Notes: generated by a model from the letters alone, not told the origin. Shown: positions 35,883-47,204, counted from the first letter of the stretch. The stretch: 64,000 nt of DNA from Planctomycetia bacterium (GCA_016191115.1 JACPPG010000026.1:62001-126000); one strand, 5' to 3'. Numbers and translations are program-made.

Positions 35883-37421
35883 TTAATACGCTTTCGCCAG
35901 CACGGCGCGGACGTTCGTGTCACGGCCGGTGAAGATGCATTTTTCTGGGCCAGGCGGGCCGAAACTCGGATCGTCGGCCAGCGGCATGCAGCGAATCGTG
36001 ACCTTGTGCTGGGCCAGGATGGCCTCGGTCTCGGGGCATTCGGCCACGTGACACACCGCGAAGCCGCCGTGGATTTCAGGGTTGTCGGCATTCTTGGGCG
36101 TGAAGAACGTCACGAACTCGCCGAGGCTCAGAATCGTCCGCGTGTTCTCTTTGCGAAGCGCTAGCGCGCGGTCGAAAAGGTTCTGCTGCATCGCGGTCAG
36201 CTCGGTTGAAATCGTGGCGACGAACTGGCCGCGCCCGATGGCCGGCTTCTTGTCGCCCGCCGCCTCGTCGCGGCGCTTGGGCATGAGCGTGTCCGCGGCC
36301 AGGTCGCGGGGGCCGATTTCCACGACGATCGGCACACCCCGCTTCACTTGCTGCCACTTCTTGTCGGCGCGCGAGACGTCGCGATCGTCGATCTGGGCCC
36401 GCACCGGCTCGTCATCATAGCGCACCGCCTTGAGCTCGGCCAACAGCCTGCGGCAGTATTCGAGCACGGGGCCACGCTCTTCGTCGCCGCGATAAATCGG
36501 CAATAGCACGACGTGCTGGGGCGCCAGCCGCGGCGGCAAAACCAATCCGTTGTCGTCGCTATGGGCCATGATGAGCGCGCCGATCAGGCGCGTGGAGACG
36601 CCCCACGACGTGGTCCAGGCGTACTCTTCCTGCCCGGCCGAGGAGAGGAACTTGATGTCTTGCGCCTGCGAAAAGTTCTGGCCGAGGAAGTGCGACGTGC
36701 CGGCCTGCAAGGCTTTGCGATCCTGCATCATGGCCTCGATCGCGTAGGTGTTCACGGCGCCCGGGAAGCGCTCGCCCGCGGTTTTCTCGCCGCGGATGAC
36801 GGGCATGGCCATATAGTCGTGAGCGAAGGTAGCGTACACGCCGAGCATCTGGCGCGTTTCGGCCTCGGCCTCCTCGCGGGTAGCGTGCGCCGTGTGTCCT
36901 TCCTGCCAGAGGAATTCGGTGGTCCGCAGAAACAGCCGGGTGCGCATCTCCCAGCGCACGATGTTGGCCCACTGGTTGATGAGGATCGGCAGGTCGCGAT
37001 ACGACTGGACCCACTTGGCGAACATCGCCCCGATAATGGTCTCGCTCGTGGGCCGCACGACCAGCGGCTCTTCCAATTCGCCGGTGGGAACCAGCCTGCC
37101 GTCCGCCCCTGCCTCCAGGCGATGATGCGTGACGACCGCGCACTCCTTGGCGAAACCCTCGACGTGCCGGGCTTCTTTCTCCAGGAAGCTGAGCGGTATA
37201 AAGAGCGGAAAATAGGCGTTGACGTGCCCGGTGTCCTTGAACATCCGGTCGAGCACGCGGACGATGTTTTCCCACAGCGCGTAGCCCCACGGCTTGATGA
37301 CCATGCAGCCGCGGACGGGCGAGGGTTCCGCCAGGTCGGCGGCGCGAATCACCTGCTGGTACCACTCAGGATAGTCCTCGGCGCGGGTCGGTGTGACCGC
37401 GGTCTGGGCCGTTTTTGCCAT
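35883..37421 (-). CDS. proS: Prolyl-tRNA synthetase, eukaryote-like (type 3) form
   Basis: Charges tRNA-Pro with proline. 512 residues. Class II motifs: VRGCMVIKPWGYALWENIVR, GELEEPLVVRPTSETIIGAM, INQWANIVRWEMRTRLFLRT, TEFLWQEGHTAHATREEAEA, and a later SSAGQEEYAWTTSWGVSTRL. The anticodon-binding domain follows (VVLLPIYRGDEERGPVLEYC). There is no editing insertion, so it belongs to the shorter archaeal/eukaryotic-like type found in many bacteria. The ATG at 37421 follows GAGGA; the open frame extends to 37583 without homology. It ends 22 nt from the convergent receptor gene and lies downstream of the parvulin gene. Confidence 0.96.
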   Translation of the reverse strand: MAKTAQTAVTPTRAEDYPEWYQQVIRAADLAEPSPVRGCMVIKPWGYALWENIVRVLDRMFKDTGHVNAYFPLFIPLSFLEKEARHVEGFAKECAVVTHHRLEAGADGRLVPTGELEEPLVVRPTSETIIGAMFAKWVQSYRDLPILINQWANIVRWEMRTRLFLRTTEFLWQEGHTAHATREEAEAETRQMLGVYATFAHDYMAMPVIRGEKTAGERFPGAVNTYAIEAMMQDRKALQAGTSHFLGQNFSQAQDIKFLSSAGQEEYAWTTSWGVSTRLIGALIMAHSDDNGLVLPPRLAPQHVVLLPIYRGDEERGPVLEYCRRLLAELKAVRYDDEPVRAQIDDRDVSRADKKWQQVKRGVPIVVEIGPRDLAADTLMPKRRDEAAGDKKPAIGRGQFVATISTELTAMQQNLFDRALALRKENTRTILSLGEFVTFFTPKNADNPEIHGGFAVCHVAECPETEAILAQHKVTIRCMPLADDPSFGPPGPEKCIFTGRDTNVRAVLAKAY

Positions 37422-37631
37422 CGGTTCCTCAAGCTGTTGCTCGGTACATGCCAACAGGGAGGGCCCAATTATCGGCAATTCCAGGCCGATCGAACAGGGC
37501 ATTTGCCGTCGCCGACCGCGGCGGGAAGCAGCACCGACGATGCGACAGATGATGCGGGCCCGGGAGAGGACGGGCGCTCGCACCCGAGGGTCCAGCGCCG
37601 CTCATCGAGAACCATTACCGCGAGCGCCGGG

Positions 37632-38717
37632 TCACTTCGACTCCTCATCCCCCGCTTTACGCTCCGCCTCGTCGTCGGCGCCTGCCTTGACGATTTCCGT
37701 GCTCCCCGGCTTTTTGTACGAGACGGCGCCGGTGTACTCGATGGGCGTGGTTTTTCGCATCTTTTCGGCGACGTCAGTGAAGGCGTCGCGCTTCAAAGTC
37801 GGTTCGAGCTCCTTGCGCACGTCGCGCCAGGTCTTTTTGCCGGGGCGCACGTCGGTGCATTGAATGAGATGCACTCCGAAGGAGCTCACCACGGGCAGGC
37901 AAATCTCTCCCTTTTTCAGCGAGAAGGCGGCCTGGGAAAACGCCTCGTCCATGATTCCGTGGCGCGGTATGAATCCGATATCCCCACCGTGGGCACGGCT
38001 CGGTCCATCGGAATATCGCTTCGCAGCTTCGGCGAACGTGCTCAATTGGCCGATGATTTCATCACGCAGTTTCCCGGCGCGGTCGGTCAGTTCCTTGACC
38101 TTCGCCTCATCCACCTCGCCGCTGGGCCGGAACAAGATGTGCGATACCCGGACCTCGGTCCCATCGAAATCCTGATGATGCGCCTGAAAGTATTTTTCCA
38201 ACTCCGCGTCGGTGACGTAGCTGCGCAGATATTTTGCCCACCGCAGCTCCCACTCGACCTGGTCGCGATATTCCTCCGCTGTCAGGCCGTTTTGGCCCAG
38301 CGCCTCTGCTAACGGCGTCCCTTGCTTGACGAATGCCTTTTCTCGCTCCGCGATCGTCTTGTCGATGTCCGCTTCGGTGACCGAGATCTTGTTGCGGTCG
38401 AGAAACAACGTGATCAGGCGGCGATTGATGACCTGGTCGAGCGCCGTCGCCTCCAGCATGGGAATCGCATCCTTGGGAAGGGGTCGGTCCCGCAGCGACA
38501 TCTTGAGCAGTCGATTGACGTCCGACACGTCGACGGGCTCGCCATCCACCTTGGCGGCGACCGTGCCCGACGGCTTGAGCGCGCCGATCGTCTCGAGTTC
38601 GGTGCGCAGCGCCTCGAACGTCTGGCCGAAGGCCGCGGATGAGAGGGCCAGAAACGCAACGAGCGAGCGCGAATGACGAATGATGAATGCGGAATGATGA
38701 ATAAGAGGAGCGAGCAT
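37632..38717 (-). CDS. Exported parvulin-type peptidyl-prolyl isomerase (SurA/PrsA-like)
   Basis: A 361-residue periplasmic folding factor. The signal peptide ends near SSAAFGQ; a SurA-N-like helical region (about 40-180: VNRLLKMSLRDRPLPKDAIP, VINRRLITLFLDRNKISVTE) precedes one parvulin domain (about 185-295: TEVRVSHILFRPSGEVDEAK, GDIGFIPRHGIMDEAFSQAA, VVSSFGVHLIQCTDVRPG). The tail is charged. The ATG at 38717 follows GAGGA at about 11 nt. Oddly, residues 6-17 of the signal peptide (IHHSAFIIRHSR) are encoded by a low-complexity repeat that also occurs inverted 70 nt upstream. Confidence 0.9.
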   Translation of the reverse strand: MLAPLIHHSAFIIRHSRSLVAFLALSSAAFGQTFEALRTELETIGALKPSGTVAAKVDGEPVDVSDVNRLLKMSLRDRPLPKDAIPMLEATALDQVINRRLITLFLDRNKISVTEADIDKTIAEREKAFVKQGTPLAEALGQNGLTAEEYRDQVEWELRWAKYLRSYVTDAELEKYFQAHHQDFDGTEVRVSHILFRPSGEVDEAKVKELTDRAGKLRDEIIGQLSTFAEAAKRYSDGPSRAHGGDIGFIPRHGIMDEAFSQAAFSLKKGEICLPVVSSFGVHLIQCTDVRPGKKTWRDVRKELEPTLKRDAFTDVAEKMRKTTPIEYTGAVSYKKPGSTEIVKAGADDEAERKAGDEESK

Positions 38718-38808
38718 CGTGCCCGTTTTCCTCGTGAACTGCCCTCTGCCTGCCGCCCTCTGCCTACCGTTCTTCACATTCATCATTCCGCATTCATCAT
38801 TCATCATT
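38671..38808. repeat. Inverted low-complexity repeat overlapping a gene start
   Basis: The stretch 38671-38703 contains ATGATGAATGCGGAATGA; its inverted copy is at 38773-38808 (CATCATTCCGCATTCATC). The first lies inside the coding region for the parvulin signal peptide. Between them is the word CTGCCCTCTGCCT repeated twice (38738-38768); the same word recurs at the 3' end of glnA (45571-45596). Confidence 0.8.
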
Positions 38809-38821
38809 TGTGTCGTCTCCC

Positions 38822-40093
38822 CTACGGCAACTTTACGTCGTGCAGCTCGTACGCCACCTGGGCATTCATGAGCACCGCGGGCGTTTTATAGACGAACGAG
38901 TGGCCGGCCAGCTCCGGCACGTCGAAAAGATAGGCCACGCCCACTTCGTTCTCCGCCTGCCGCGTGGTCTCCAGGCCGGCGTAGGCGATTGGCTGCTTGT
39001 CGGCCGATTCCAGGAACGCCTCATTGTGCAACACCCACGTGCGGTGCGATTCGAGGGCCTGTTCGGCCTTGTCGAACACGACGCGCAAACGGACCTCCCA
39101 CACCAGGTTGTTCTGGCGGACCTGCTCCAAGATCACCTTCACGCCCGCCCGGCGCTGCTCTCCCTTGGCGCCGGGCTGCACTTTCTCGAAGCGGAACGTC
39201 TCGACCGGCCCCGGCAATAGCACGGACAGTTGCCCCTTGAGCGAAGTGATCTCTTTCATCTCCCGTGGCGGCAGTCCGAAGGCCAGGGACATTTCCGACG
39301 AGTAGTCGCCCGGATTGACCGACACTTCCATGTTCTCCTCGCCGCTGGGCGAAAGGGTCGCGCCGTTGTCGCCCGTGGCCGTGATGGCATCGGCCGCTTG
39401 CGAGATGGCGATCGGACGGAGCCTTGGCTCCCAGGCCACCTCGACGTTCACCCGCAGGACCTGGCCGCCCGGATCGCGGAGGTCGCGTCGCGCATTGACG
39501 TTCATGGCATCGATGCGGAACGCCCCGGCGTACTCTCCGCGCTTGTATCTGGGCAGCTCGGAGCCGGCCCGCCCCACCAGAGCGAGCCCATCCTCGCCCG
39601 TGTAACCGTAGGTGGTCATGCTGGCCTGATCCAAGAGCTGATCGAGTGCCGGCCAGAAATCGGCCTTTTCCAACGCGACGTTGAGTTTTTTAGCGTCGGG
39701 CTGCTGGTTGAATTGCTCGCGATAGTCGACCAGCTTGTTGCCGGTTTGCTTCTCGATCGCCGACAGCACGTCCGCGAGCGGCATGTTTCCCGTCAGCGTG
39801 ATCTTCGTCGCGCCGACCTCCTCCTTGGCCCGCAGCTCTTCCAGCGTCGTGCGGATGCGGGCCACCAGAAGGTTGACCTGGGCACTGCCGCTGTCGGGGG
39901 CGGGCAAATGGGGCAGGACGCGCGTTCCGAGCTTGACCAACTCCCGTTCGGCTTCGTCCCGCTTGGCCTTTTGGTCCGCATCGAGCTGGCGGACCAGCTT
40001 TTGGACCGTCGGCGCCAGATCATCCGCCGCAGGCGCTTCGGCCTGCCCCAATACCAGACATCCTGCCAGGAACCAGCTTGCGGAGGTCGTCAT
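38822..40093 (-). CDS. Secreted protein of unknown function with HEAT- and STN-like segments
   Basis: 423 residues. Signal peptide SASWFLAGCLVLGQAEAPA. A helical segment DLAPTVQKLVRQLDADQKAK with KLGTRVLPHLPAPDSG looks like one HEAT-type repeat. Then KITLTGNMPLADVLSAIEKQ to FWPALDQLLDQASMTTYGYT resembles the small STN/secretin-like domain that packs against partners in the envelope. The remaining 270 residues are beta-rich, with no family I know. The ATG at 40093 follows AGGA. It is 104 nt upstream of the parvulin gene on the same strand, so it may be a client or envelope partner; that is inference. Confidence 0.75.
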   Translation of the reverse strand: MTTSASWFLAGCLVLGQAEAPAADDLAPTVQKLVRQLDADQKAKRDEAERELVKLGTRVLPHLPAPDSGSAQVNLLVARIRTTLEELRAKEEVGATKITLTGNMPLADVLSAIEKQTGNKLVDYREQFNQQPDAKKLNVALEKADFWPALDQLLDQASMTTYGYTGEDGLALVGRAGSELPRYKRGEYAGAFRIDAMNVNARRDLRDPGGQVLRVNVEVAWEPRLRPIAISQAADAITATGDNGATLSPSGEENMEVSVNPGDYSSEMSLAFGLPPREMKEITSLKGQLSVLLPGPVETFRFEKVQPGAKGEQRRAGVKVILEQVRQNNLVWEVRLRVVFDKAEQALESHRTWVLHNEAFLESADKQPIAYAGLETTRQAENEVGVAYLFDVPELAGHSFVYKTPAVLMNAQVAYELHDVKLP

Positions 40094-40239
40094 GGGTAGG
40101 TCCTTGGCCGCATGGCCGCGGCGCGGCGGTGAAACTTGATGATCGTCGGCCTTGGCGGACGGCACGACATGGCCCCGTAACAAGAATCGAGCCGCTTGCT
40201 CAATTCTATGTTGCACGTTAAGTGCCTGCCAGCGCAGCC

Positions 40240-40372
40240 CAGGGCCATTCTGTTTTTCAAAATGGCGAGGCGGGAAAATGGGACTGGCTCCGAGCATAAA
40301 CAGCGCAAGCCCTTTCAGACCAACGTTTCGTCTCGGTGCCTGTCCCACTTTCCCGCCGGTGCGCCGCCGGCA
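40240..40372. repeat. MITE-like dispersed repeat, family 1, copy B (right end truncated)
   Basis: It starts with CAGGGCCATTCTG and follows copy A closely, including GGCGGGAAAATGGG and the facing TTTCCCGCC. The sequence departs after GCGCCGCCGG, where a family-2 repeat begins, so the right terminus is lost. No clear flanking duplication remains. Confidence 0.85.
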
Positions 40373-40452
40373 AGCTTGCCGAAGGTCCTTCGGAAGAATT
40401 GAGAACGGCATGTGCCGAAAAATGAGCCAGACCCCGGACTTTGCAGTTCTCC
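40368..40452. repeat. Inverted-repeat element, family 2, partial copy
   Basis: It carries the GAAGGTCCTTCGGAAGAATT core and the right arm GGACTTTGCAGTTCTCC (40436-40452). The left arm is missing, replaced by the family-1 element. Compare the full copy at 50095-50214. Confidence 0.75.
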
Positions 40453-40497
40453 TGCCGCGCAGCCGGCCACGCTTCACGTCGGAGGGCGAGCAGCGTC

Positions 40498-40590
40498 GGG
40501 AGGGCGAGGCTCCGGCCGAGCCGGAATCGCGGTGAATCGTTCTGTTGACACGGGCGGCCCGGCAGGAGCCTCGCCGGGCCTCGCCTTCCC
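40498..40590. repeat. Third hairpin repeat, upstream of the beta-oxidation genes
   Basis: The left arm GGGAGGGCGAGGCTCC (from 40498) and the right arm ending GGGCCTCGCCTTCCC (to 40590) are inverted partners; the right arm carries a small extra duplication of CCTCGCCGGG. The region can fold into a large imperfect hairpin. No T-run follows, so it is not a simple terminator. Confidence 0.6.
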
Positions 40591-40609
40591 AAGTCTGCCG
40601 GCGCGCCGG

Positions 40610-40639
40610 TTGAAGCGCCCTGTCGCGGGGGGCTACAAT
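40610..40639 (+). promoter_or_regulatory. Possible sigma-70 promoter of the acyl-CoA synthetase/thiolase/SDR genes
   Basis: TTGAAG (40610-40615), 18 nt, TACAAT (40634-40639), about 200 nt before the acyl-CoA synthetase ATG. The -10 is good, the -35 moderate. The long leader has no other sign of function. Confidence 0.4.
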
Positions 40640-40841
40640 AGCGGCTCGGTCGGCGCGGGCATTGGGCCGCTCTCGCCGACGCGCCCCTTTCCACCGTGTC
40701 GGCACACATGGTGCGAGCGTCCGCGCGCCTTTCCTGGCGAGGCGTCGCGCGCGGGATTAGCGTTGCCGGCGGTGCGAAGGGGAACCGTTCCCCCCTGCGC
40801 ACATTAGACGCCGATAATCCGCCACCATTGAGGGAGACCCC

Positions 40842-42497
<1,656 letters not shown>

Positions 42498-42667
42498 GCG
42501 GTTCGCGTGCCACTGCTTCGCCAGAAGCAGTGTCAAGCGGCGAGCGACGTCGATCGTAACTGACCGCCGCGGCTCCACGCGGCACGGTTTGCCCTGGTCG
42601 GTCAAGCCGTGGCACACTGAAACAAAATACAGCCATCGCATTCCTCTTCTGACAAGGAATCCAAATC

Positions 42668-43822
42668 ATGCCGCAACCGGTGATTATCGACGCCGTGCGC
42701 ACTCCCTTTGCCCGCCGGGAGGGCGCGTTTCGTGAAATCCGCCCCGATGCGCTCTTGGCCCGCGCGCTCACCGGGCTTGTCGAGCGGACCGGCATCCCGC
42801 CCGCCAAGATCGAGGACGTGGTGAACGGTTGCGTGACGCAGGCCGGCGAGCAGGGCGCCAATGTCGGGCGGCTGGCCGTGCTTCTGGCCGGCTTTCCCGT
42901 CGAGGTGCCGGCGGTGACGCTCAACCGCATGTGCGGCTCCAGCCAGCAGTCGGTTCACTTCGCCGCGCAGGAGGTGGCCGCCGGCGACGCCGCTTACACG
43001 GTCGGCTCCGGCGTCGAGCACATGACCCGCGCCCCGATGTTTAGCGACATCGGCACTCTCGACAAGATGAACCCGCAGTTGTTCCAGAAATACGACCTGA
43101 TTCACCAGGGCGAAAGCGCCGAGCGGATGGCCGAGAAGTTCAAGATCACCCGTGCCGACGTCGACGCCTTCTCGATGGAGAGCCACAAGCGGGCCGCACG
43201 CGCCGCGCGCGACAAGTGCAACAAGGAGATCCTGCCCACCGAGGGCTTGGACGGCGAAGGCAAAAAGGTCACGCTGGCGCGCGACGAAGGGATTCGCGAA
43301 GTGCTCGATCCGGCCAAGATCGCCTCGCTGGCCACGGTCTTTCGGCCGGACGGAAACGGCGTAGTCACGGCCGCCAATAGCAGTCAGATTTCCGATGGGG
43401 CCGCGGCCGTGCTCGTGGCCGATCGCGAGGTGGCGCAGACCGACGGGCTGCGGCCGCGGGCCCGCTTCCTTGCCCGCGTGGCCGTGGGGGACGATCCCAC
43501 GTTGCAATTGGCCGGCGTCATCCCCGCGACGCAAAAGGCCCTCAAGCGCGCCGGCCTGACGATCAACGACATCGACTGGATCGAGATCAACGAAGCGTTT
43601 GCCACCGTCGTATTGGGCTGGGCCAAGGAATTGAAGCCCAACATGGAAAAGGTTAACCCGTGGGGCGGGGCCATCGCCCACGGCCATCCGCTGGGCGCGA
43701 CCGGCGCGGGCCTGTTGGCCAAGATGCTCGCGGGGCTGGAGGCCACCGGCGGCCGGCTGGGCCTGCAAACCATGTGCATCGGCCACGGCATGGCCACGGC
43801 CACGATCATCGAGCGGCTGTAA
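42668..43822 (+). CDS. Acetyl-CoA acyltransferase (thiolase)
   Basis: 384 residues. Thiolase motifs: the nucleophile in [16 protein letters not shown], the middle [55 protein letters not shown] with the catalytic His, and the C-terminal [16 protein letters not shown] with Cys (usually CIGGGQG; here CIGHGMA). It would cleave 3-ketoacyl-CoA in beta-oxidation, in line with its neighbours. GACAAGGA precedes the ATG at 42668. Biosynthetic use (acetoacetyl-CoA formation) is less likely given the context. Confidence 0.94.
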   Translation: MPQPVIIDAVRTPFARREGAFREIRPDALLARALTGLVERTGIPPAKIEDVVNGCVTQAGEQGANVGRLAVLLAGFPVEVPAVTLNRMCGSSQQSVHFAAQEVAAGDAAYTVGSGVEHMTRAPMFSDIGTLDKMNPQLFQKYDLIHQGESAERMAEKFKITRADVDAFSMESHKRAARAARDKCNKEILPTEGLDGEGKKVTLARDEGIREVLDPAKIASLATVFRPDGNGVVTAANSSQISDGAAAVLVADREVAQTDGLRPRARFLARVAVGDDPTLQLAGVIPATQKALKRAGLTINDIDWIEINEAFATVVLGWAKELKPNMEKVNPWGGAIAHGHPLGATGAGLLAKMLAGLEATGGRLGLQTMCIGHGMATATIIERL

Positions 43823-43853
43823 CCTGTGGTCTGTAGCCTGGAGCCTGTCTGCC
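43823..43853 (+). repeat. Short tandem word tract before the SDR start codon
   Basis: Between the thiolase stop and the SDR ATG the DNA is CCTGTGGTCTGTAGCCTGG followed by AGCCTGTCTGCC, a run of degenerate 'CCTGt/AGCCTG' words. It fills the whole 31-nt spacer and replaces a normal Shine-Dalgarno. Confidence 0.6.
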
Positions 43854-44621
43854 ATGCAAATCAAAGGCGCGACGTTTCTGGTGACCGGAGGCGGATCGGG
43901 CTTAGGCGCAGCCACGGTGCGGCAGTTGGTCGCCGCCGGCGGCAACGCGATCATCGCCGACGTCAACGATGAGGCTGGCGGCGCCGTGGCCACGGAGCTT
44001 GGCAAGCAAGCCCGCTTCGTTAAGACCGACGTCACCGATGCCTCGAGCGTCCGCGCCGCGATCGAGGAGGCGCAGCGCACGTATGGCGGGCTTCGTGGGG
44101 CAGTCAACTGCGCCGGCGTTGGAGTGGCGATACGGGTGCTGGGCAAGGAAGGCCCGCACGATCTCGATATCTTCAGCCGCGTGGTCGAGGTGAACCTGAT
44201 CGGCACGTTCAACGTGATTCGGCTGGCCGCGGGCGTCATCTCGCAAGCCGACCCGCTGACCGACGGGGAACGGGGTGTCATCGTCAACACGGCCAGCGTG
44301 GCCGCGTTCGACGGGCAGATCGGCCAGGCCGCCTATTCGGCGTCCAAGGGCGGCGTCGTCGGCATGACGCTGCCGATCGCCCGCGAGCTGGCCCGCTTCG
44401 GCATCCGCGTCTTGACGATCGCGCCAGGCTTGTTCGACACGCCGATGATGCAGGCGTTGCCGGAAGAGGCCAAGAAATCGCTCGGCCAGCAGGTTCCCTT
44501 CCCGCCGCGGCTGGGCCAGCCGCGCGAATTCGCGGCGCTGGTCCAGCACATGATCGAAAACACAATGCTCAACGGCGAGACGGTCCGCCTGGACGGGGCC
44601 ATCCGCATGGCGCCCAAATGA
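43854..44621 (+). CDS. SDR-family 3-hydroxyacyl-CoA dehydrogenase (HSD17B10-like)
   Basis: A 255-residue short-chain dehydrogenase. NAD-binding [27 protein letters not shown], Ser in [16 protein letters not shown], and [19 protein letters not shown] with catalytic Tyr and Lys; [17 protein letters not shown] closes the fold. This pattern matches type-2 3-hydroxyacyl-CoA dehydrogenases that oxidise 3-hydroxyacyl-CoA with NAD. It completes a ligase-thiolase-dehydrogenase set; no acyl-CoA dehydrogenase or enoyl hydratase is next to it, so those must be elsewhere. Confidence 0.9.
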   Translation: MQIKGATFLVTGGGSGLGAATVRQLVAAGGNAIIADVNDEAGGAVATELGKQARFVKTDVTDASSVRAAIEEAQRTYGGLRGAVNCAGVGVAIRVLGKEGPHDLDIFSRVVEVNLIGTFNVIRLAAGVISQADPLTDGERGVIVNTASVAAFDGQIGQAAYSASKGGVVGMTLPIARELARFGIRVLTIAPGLFDTPMMQALPEEAKKSLGQQVPFPPRLGQPREFAALVQHMIENTMLNGETVRLDGAIRMAPK

Positions 44622-44676
44622 GCTGGCAGCCGGCGGCCGGCCGCGGGCAGTCTTCGGGAGGCGGGAACGATGCCCC

Positions 44677-45405
44677 CTACCGGCTCGCTTTTGCCCGCTC
44701 GGTTAGCTTGGCGACCACGGCGGAGAACTCCTTGCGGGCGGCCGCGTAGCCGGTCACTGATTGGGACCCGGGCGCCCGGACGTAGTCGAGCAGGATCTTC
44801 TCTGCCGTGACGAACTCGGCCGCGATGTCGGCCGCGGCCGCGGCGATCTTCACTGGAACGCTCGCTACGCCGTTAACGTCGCCGTGCAAAAGATCACCCT
44901 GCGAGACCACGAGGCCGCCGACGCGGACCGGCAGGCCGATGTGCAACAAGTGGCAGTAGCCGTGCGAGCAGATTGTCCCGCCGGTGAAGACCGGATAATC
45001 GATCGCCCGGACCTGCTCCAAATCCCGGCCGGCCCCTGAGGTGATCAGGCCCGCCGAGCCGAACGCCTTGTACGTCGAGCACATCACTTCGCCAAACGTG
45101 GCGGCGACCGGCGGGTCGTCCAGGTCTTGAAAGACGACCACGGCCGGGCCAGGGAGGTCGGCGAATAGCGCCAGTTGCTTGTCGATCGAGCCGTAGGCGT
45201 CGCCGGTCGGCGGAGGCGCGTCGCTGCGAAAGGCGGCCGTGCAGGCGAAGCCGACCATCGGCGGCAACTCGGGAAAGTTGGCCTTGATCCGCGCGTCCAT
45301 ATAGCCGCGGTTGCGCGGCACGACGTCGAAGAGCTCAATGACGTTGCAGATGGTCGGCGTGTCGAACTGCCGCAGTTTGTCGAGCGTGGCTTGCGTGAAG
45401 GGCAT
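44677..45405 (-). CDS. RraA/HMG-aldolase-fold protein
   Basis: A 242-residue protein of the RraA-like fold, which includes RNase E regulators and class II 4-hydroxy-4-methyl-2-oxoglutarate aldolases. FDTPTICNVIELFDVVPRNR opens it; FGEVMCSTYKAFGSAGLITS and GAGRDLEQVRAIDYPVFTGG carry the G-x-G-x-R-D-type site where the metal-dependent aldolase Arg/Asp lie, and VVSQGDLLHGDVNGVASVP is the signature end (GD-x-DGV). An aldolase/decarboxylase is more likely than an RNase regulator, but this is not certain. It is convergent with the SDR gene. Confidence 0.85.
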   Translation of the reverse strand: MPFTQATLDKLRQFDTPTICNVIELFDVVPRNRGYMDARIKANFPELPPMVGFACTAAFRSDAPPPTGDAYGSIDKQLALFADLPGPAVVVFQDLDDPPVAATFGEVMCSTYKAFGSAGLITSGAGRDLEQVRAIDYPVFTGGTICSHGYCHLLHIGLPVRVGGLVVSQGDLLHGDVNGVASVPVKIAAAAADIAAEFVTAEKILLDYVRAPGSQSVTGYAAARKEFSAVVAKLTERAKASR

Positions 45406-45486
45406 CGTGGATGGATCCGAACGGTGAGCTGCCGCATCGTCGCAATGCGCGCGACGACGTCTCGGCCCCCGCGGCGTCCGCGGCGC

Positions 45487-45524
45487 AAAAAAGCCGGGCT
45501 GGCAGCCAAGACTACCAACCCGGC
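45487..45524 (-). terminator. Rho-independent terminator of glnA
   Basis: On the minus strand, GCCGGGTTGG pairs with CCAGCCCGGC (10 bp, one G-U) across a 12-nt loop, followed by six T. It lies about 70 nt after the glnA stop and insulates the RraA-like gene. Confidence 0.88.
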
Positions 45525-45570
45525 ACCGAGAGTCAAGCTACGATTCGCGCCGCGTGGCCGCGGCGGCTAA

Positions 45571-45596
45571 ACTGCTGCCTACTGCCCTCTGCCTAC
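45571..45596. repeat. Short word tract touching the glnA stop codon
   Basis: It reads ACTGCTGCCTACTGCCCT followed by CTGCCTAC, built from 'CTGCC' words. The same words occur at 38738-38768. Its last base belongs to the glnA stop codon. Confidence 0.55.
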
Positions 45597-47008
45597 TAAA
45601 TGTCATAGTACAGGCAGAACTCGTACGGATGGGGCCGCAGCCGCATCGCGTCGACTTCCTTGTCCGACTTGTACCAGATCCAGGTGTCGATCACGTCGGC
45701 CGTGAACACGCCGCCGCGGAGCAGGTACTCATGGTCCGCCCGCATCGCGGCGAGCGATTCCTCGAGCGAGCCGGGCGTCTTGGGCACTTCGGCCAATTCC
45801 TCCGGCTCCAGGTCGTAGATGTCCTTGTCCAGCGGCTGGCCGGGATTGATCTTGTTCTGGATGCCGTCGATCACCGCCATCAGCATCGCCGAGAACGACA
45901 GATACGGATTGCAGCTTGGATCGGGGCAACGGAACTCGACCCGCTTGGCCTTCGGGCTGGGACTGTACATCGGGATGCGGCAGCACGCCGAACGATTCCG
46001 CTGCGAGTACGCCAGGTTCACCGGCGCCTCGTAACCCGGCACCAACCGCTTGTAGCTGTTGGTCGTCGGGCAGGCGAAGGCGAGGATACTCGGGGCGTGC
46101 TTCAGCAAGCCCCCGATCGCGTGCAGCGCCATGTCGCTCAGTCCGGCGTATCCGCTGCCGGCGAACAAGGGCTCGTTCCCCTTCCACAGCGAGATGTGCG
46201 TGTGCATGCCGGAGCCGTTGTCGCCAAATAGCGGCTTAGGCATGAAGGTCACGGTCTTGTTGTACTTCTTGGCGACATTCTTGATGATGTACTTGTACAT
46301 CATCATACGGTCGGCCATTTTCACCAGGTCCTGGAAACGCAGGTCGATTTCCGACTGCCCGGCGGTGCCCACCTCGTGGTGCTGGGCCTCGACGTCCATA
46401 CCGCAATCGATCATGGTCTGCATCATCTCGTTGCGGATATTCATCATCTGGTCGGCCGGCGGAACGGGGAAGTAACCTTCCTTGTACCGCAGCTTGTTGC
46501 CCAAGTTGGGCTTCTCGTCGCGGCCGCGGTTCCATTCCCCCTCGACGCTGTCGAGGTGGTAGTAACCCTCGTTCTGCCGCTGATCGTACCGCACGTCGTC
46601 GAAGATGTAGAACTCGGCCTCGGGACCGATGTAGCACGTGTCAGCGATGCCCGTGCTCTTCAGATAGTTGACGGCCTTGCGGGCCACGTTGCGAGGGTCC
46701 CGGGAGTAGTCCTCCCGGGTGACGGGGTCCTGGATGTTGCAGATCATCGACAGCGTGGGGATGTCGGTGAAAGGGTCCAGGACGGCCGTTTCCGGCTGGG
46801 GGACGACCAACATGTCGCTTTCATTGATTGCCTGCCACCCGCGGATGCTGGACCCGTCGAATCCCAGGCCGTCCTCGAAGACGTCCTCGTCCAGCTTGTT
46901 GACCGGGATGGTGAAGTGCTGCCAGATCCCGGGGAAGTCCATAAACCGCAGGTCCACCGCCTTGACATCCTTTTCCCGGCACAGTGCCAGTACTTCTTTC
47001 GGAGTCAC
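45596..47008 (-). CDS. glnA: Glutamine synthetase type I
   Basis: Makes glutamine from glutamate and ammonia with ATP. 470 residues. Beta-grasp start [40 protein letters not shown], active-site [14 protein letters not shown] and [23 protein letters not shown] site [18 protein letters not shown], and [20 protein letters not shown]. Tyr in [15 protein letters not shown] sits at the adenylylation position, so GlnE-type control is possible. A GTG at 47008 follows AAGGAG at ideal spacing and gives the standard N-terminus; the ATG at 47029 lacks a Shine-Dalgarno. Terminator downstream. Confidence 0.97.
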   Translation of the reverse strand: MTPKEVLALCREKDVKAVDLRFMDFPGIWQHFTIPVNKLDEDVFEDGLGFDGSSIRGWQAINESDMLVVPQPETAVLDPFTDIPTLSMICNIQDPVTREDYSRDPRNVARKAVNYLKSTGIADTCYIGPEAEFYIFDDVRYDQRQNEGYYHLDSVEGEWNRGRDEKPNLGNKLRYKEGYFPVPPADQMMNIRNEMMQTMIDCGMDVEAQHHEVGTAGQSEIDLRFQDLVKMADRMMMYKYIIKNVAKKYNKTVTFMPKPLFGDNGSGMHTHISLWKGNEPLFAGSGYAGLSDMALHAIGGLLKHAPSILAFACPTTNSYKRLVPGYEAPVNLAYSQRNRSACCRIPMYSPSPKAKRVEFRCPDPSCNPYLSFSAMLMAVIDGIQNKINPGQPLDKDIYDLEPEELAEVPKTPGSLEESLAAMRADHEYLLRGGVFTADVIDTWIWYKSDKEVDAMRLRPHPYEFCLYYDI

Positions 47009-47176
47009 GTTGTCTCCTTTCTTTCCCATGGCAAGAAACCCAGAAGGATAGTGAGGCCCGGAAACTCGGGGTCCGCGCCGGCGCGCCGCGCAACAGCGCA
47101 TACCCCCCGATCCTAGGCCGAAAAGCAGGCAATCCCGTTAAGCAAACGCAGTGCCGCCATCCACGGCCGAACCCGA

Positions 47177-47204
47177 ATGATAGGACTTAATTCGCTGTTT
47201 GCAA
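47177..47204 (-). promoter_or_regulatory. Possible glnA promoter
   Basis: On the minus strand TTGCAA (47199-47204), 16 nt, TATCAT (47177-47182), about 170 nt before the GTG. Spacing is one short of ideal. No NtrC-type or sigma-54 GG/GC pair is obvious nearby. Confidence 0.3.

Noticed and set aside
36513-38312. A 599-codon plus-strand frame opposite proS and the parvulin gene
   Set aside because: Both minus-strand genes have complete family motifs across this interval; the plus frame has none.
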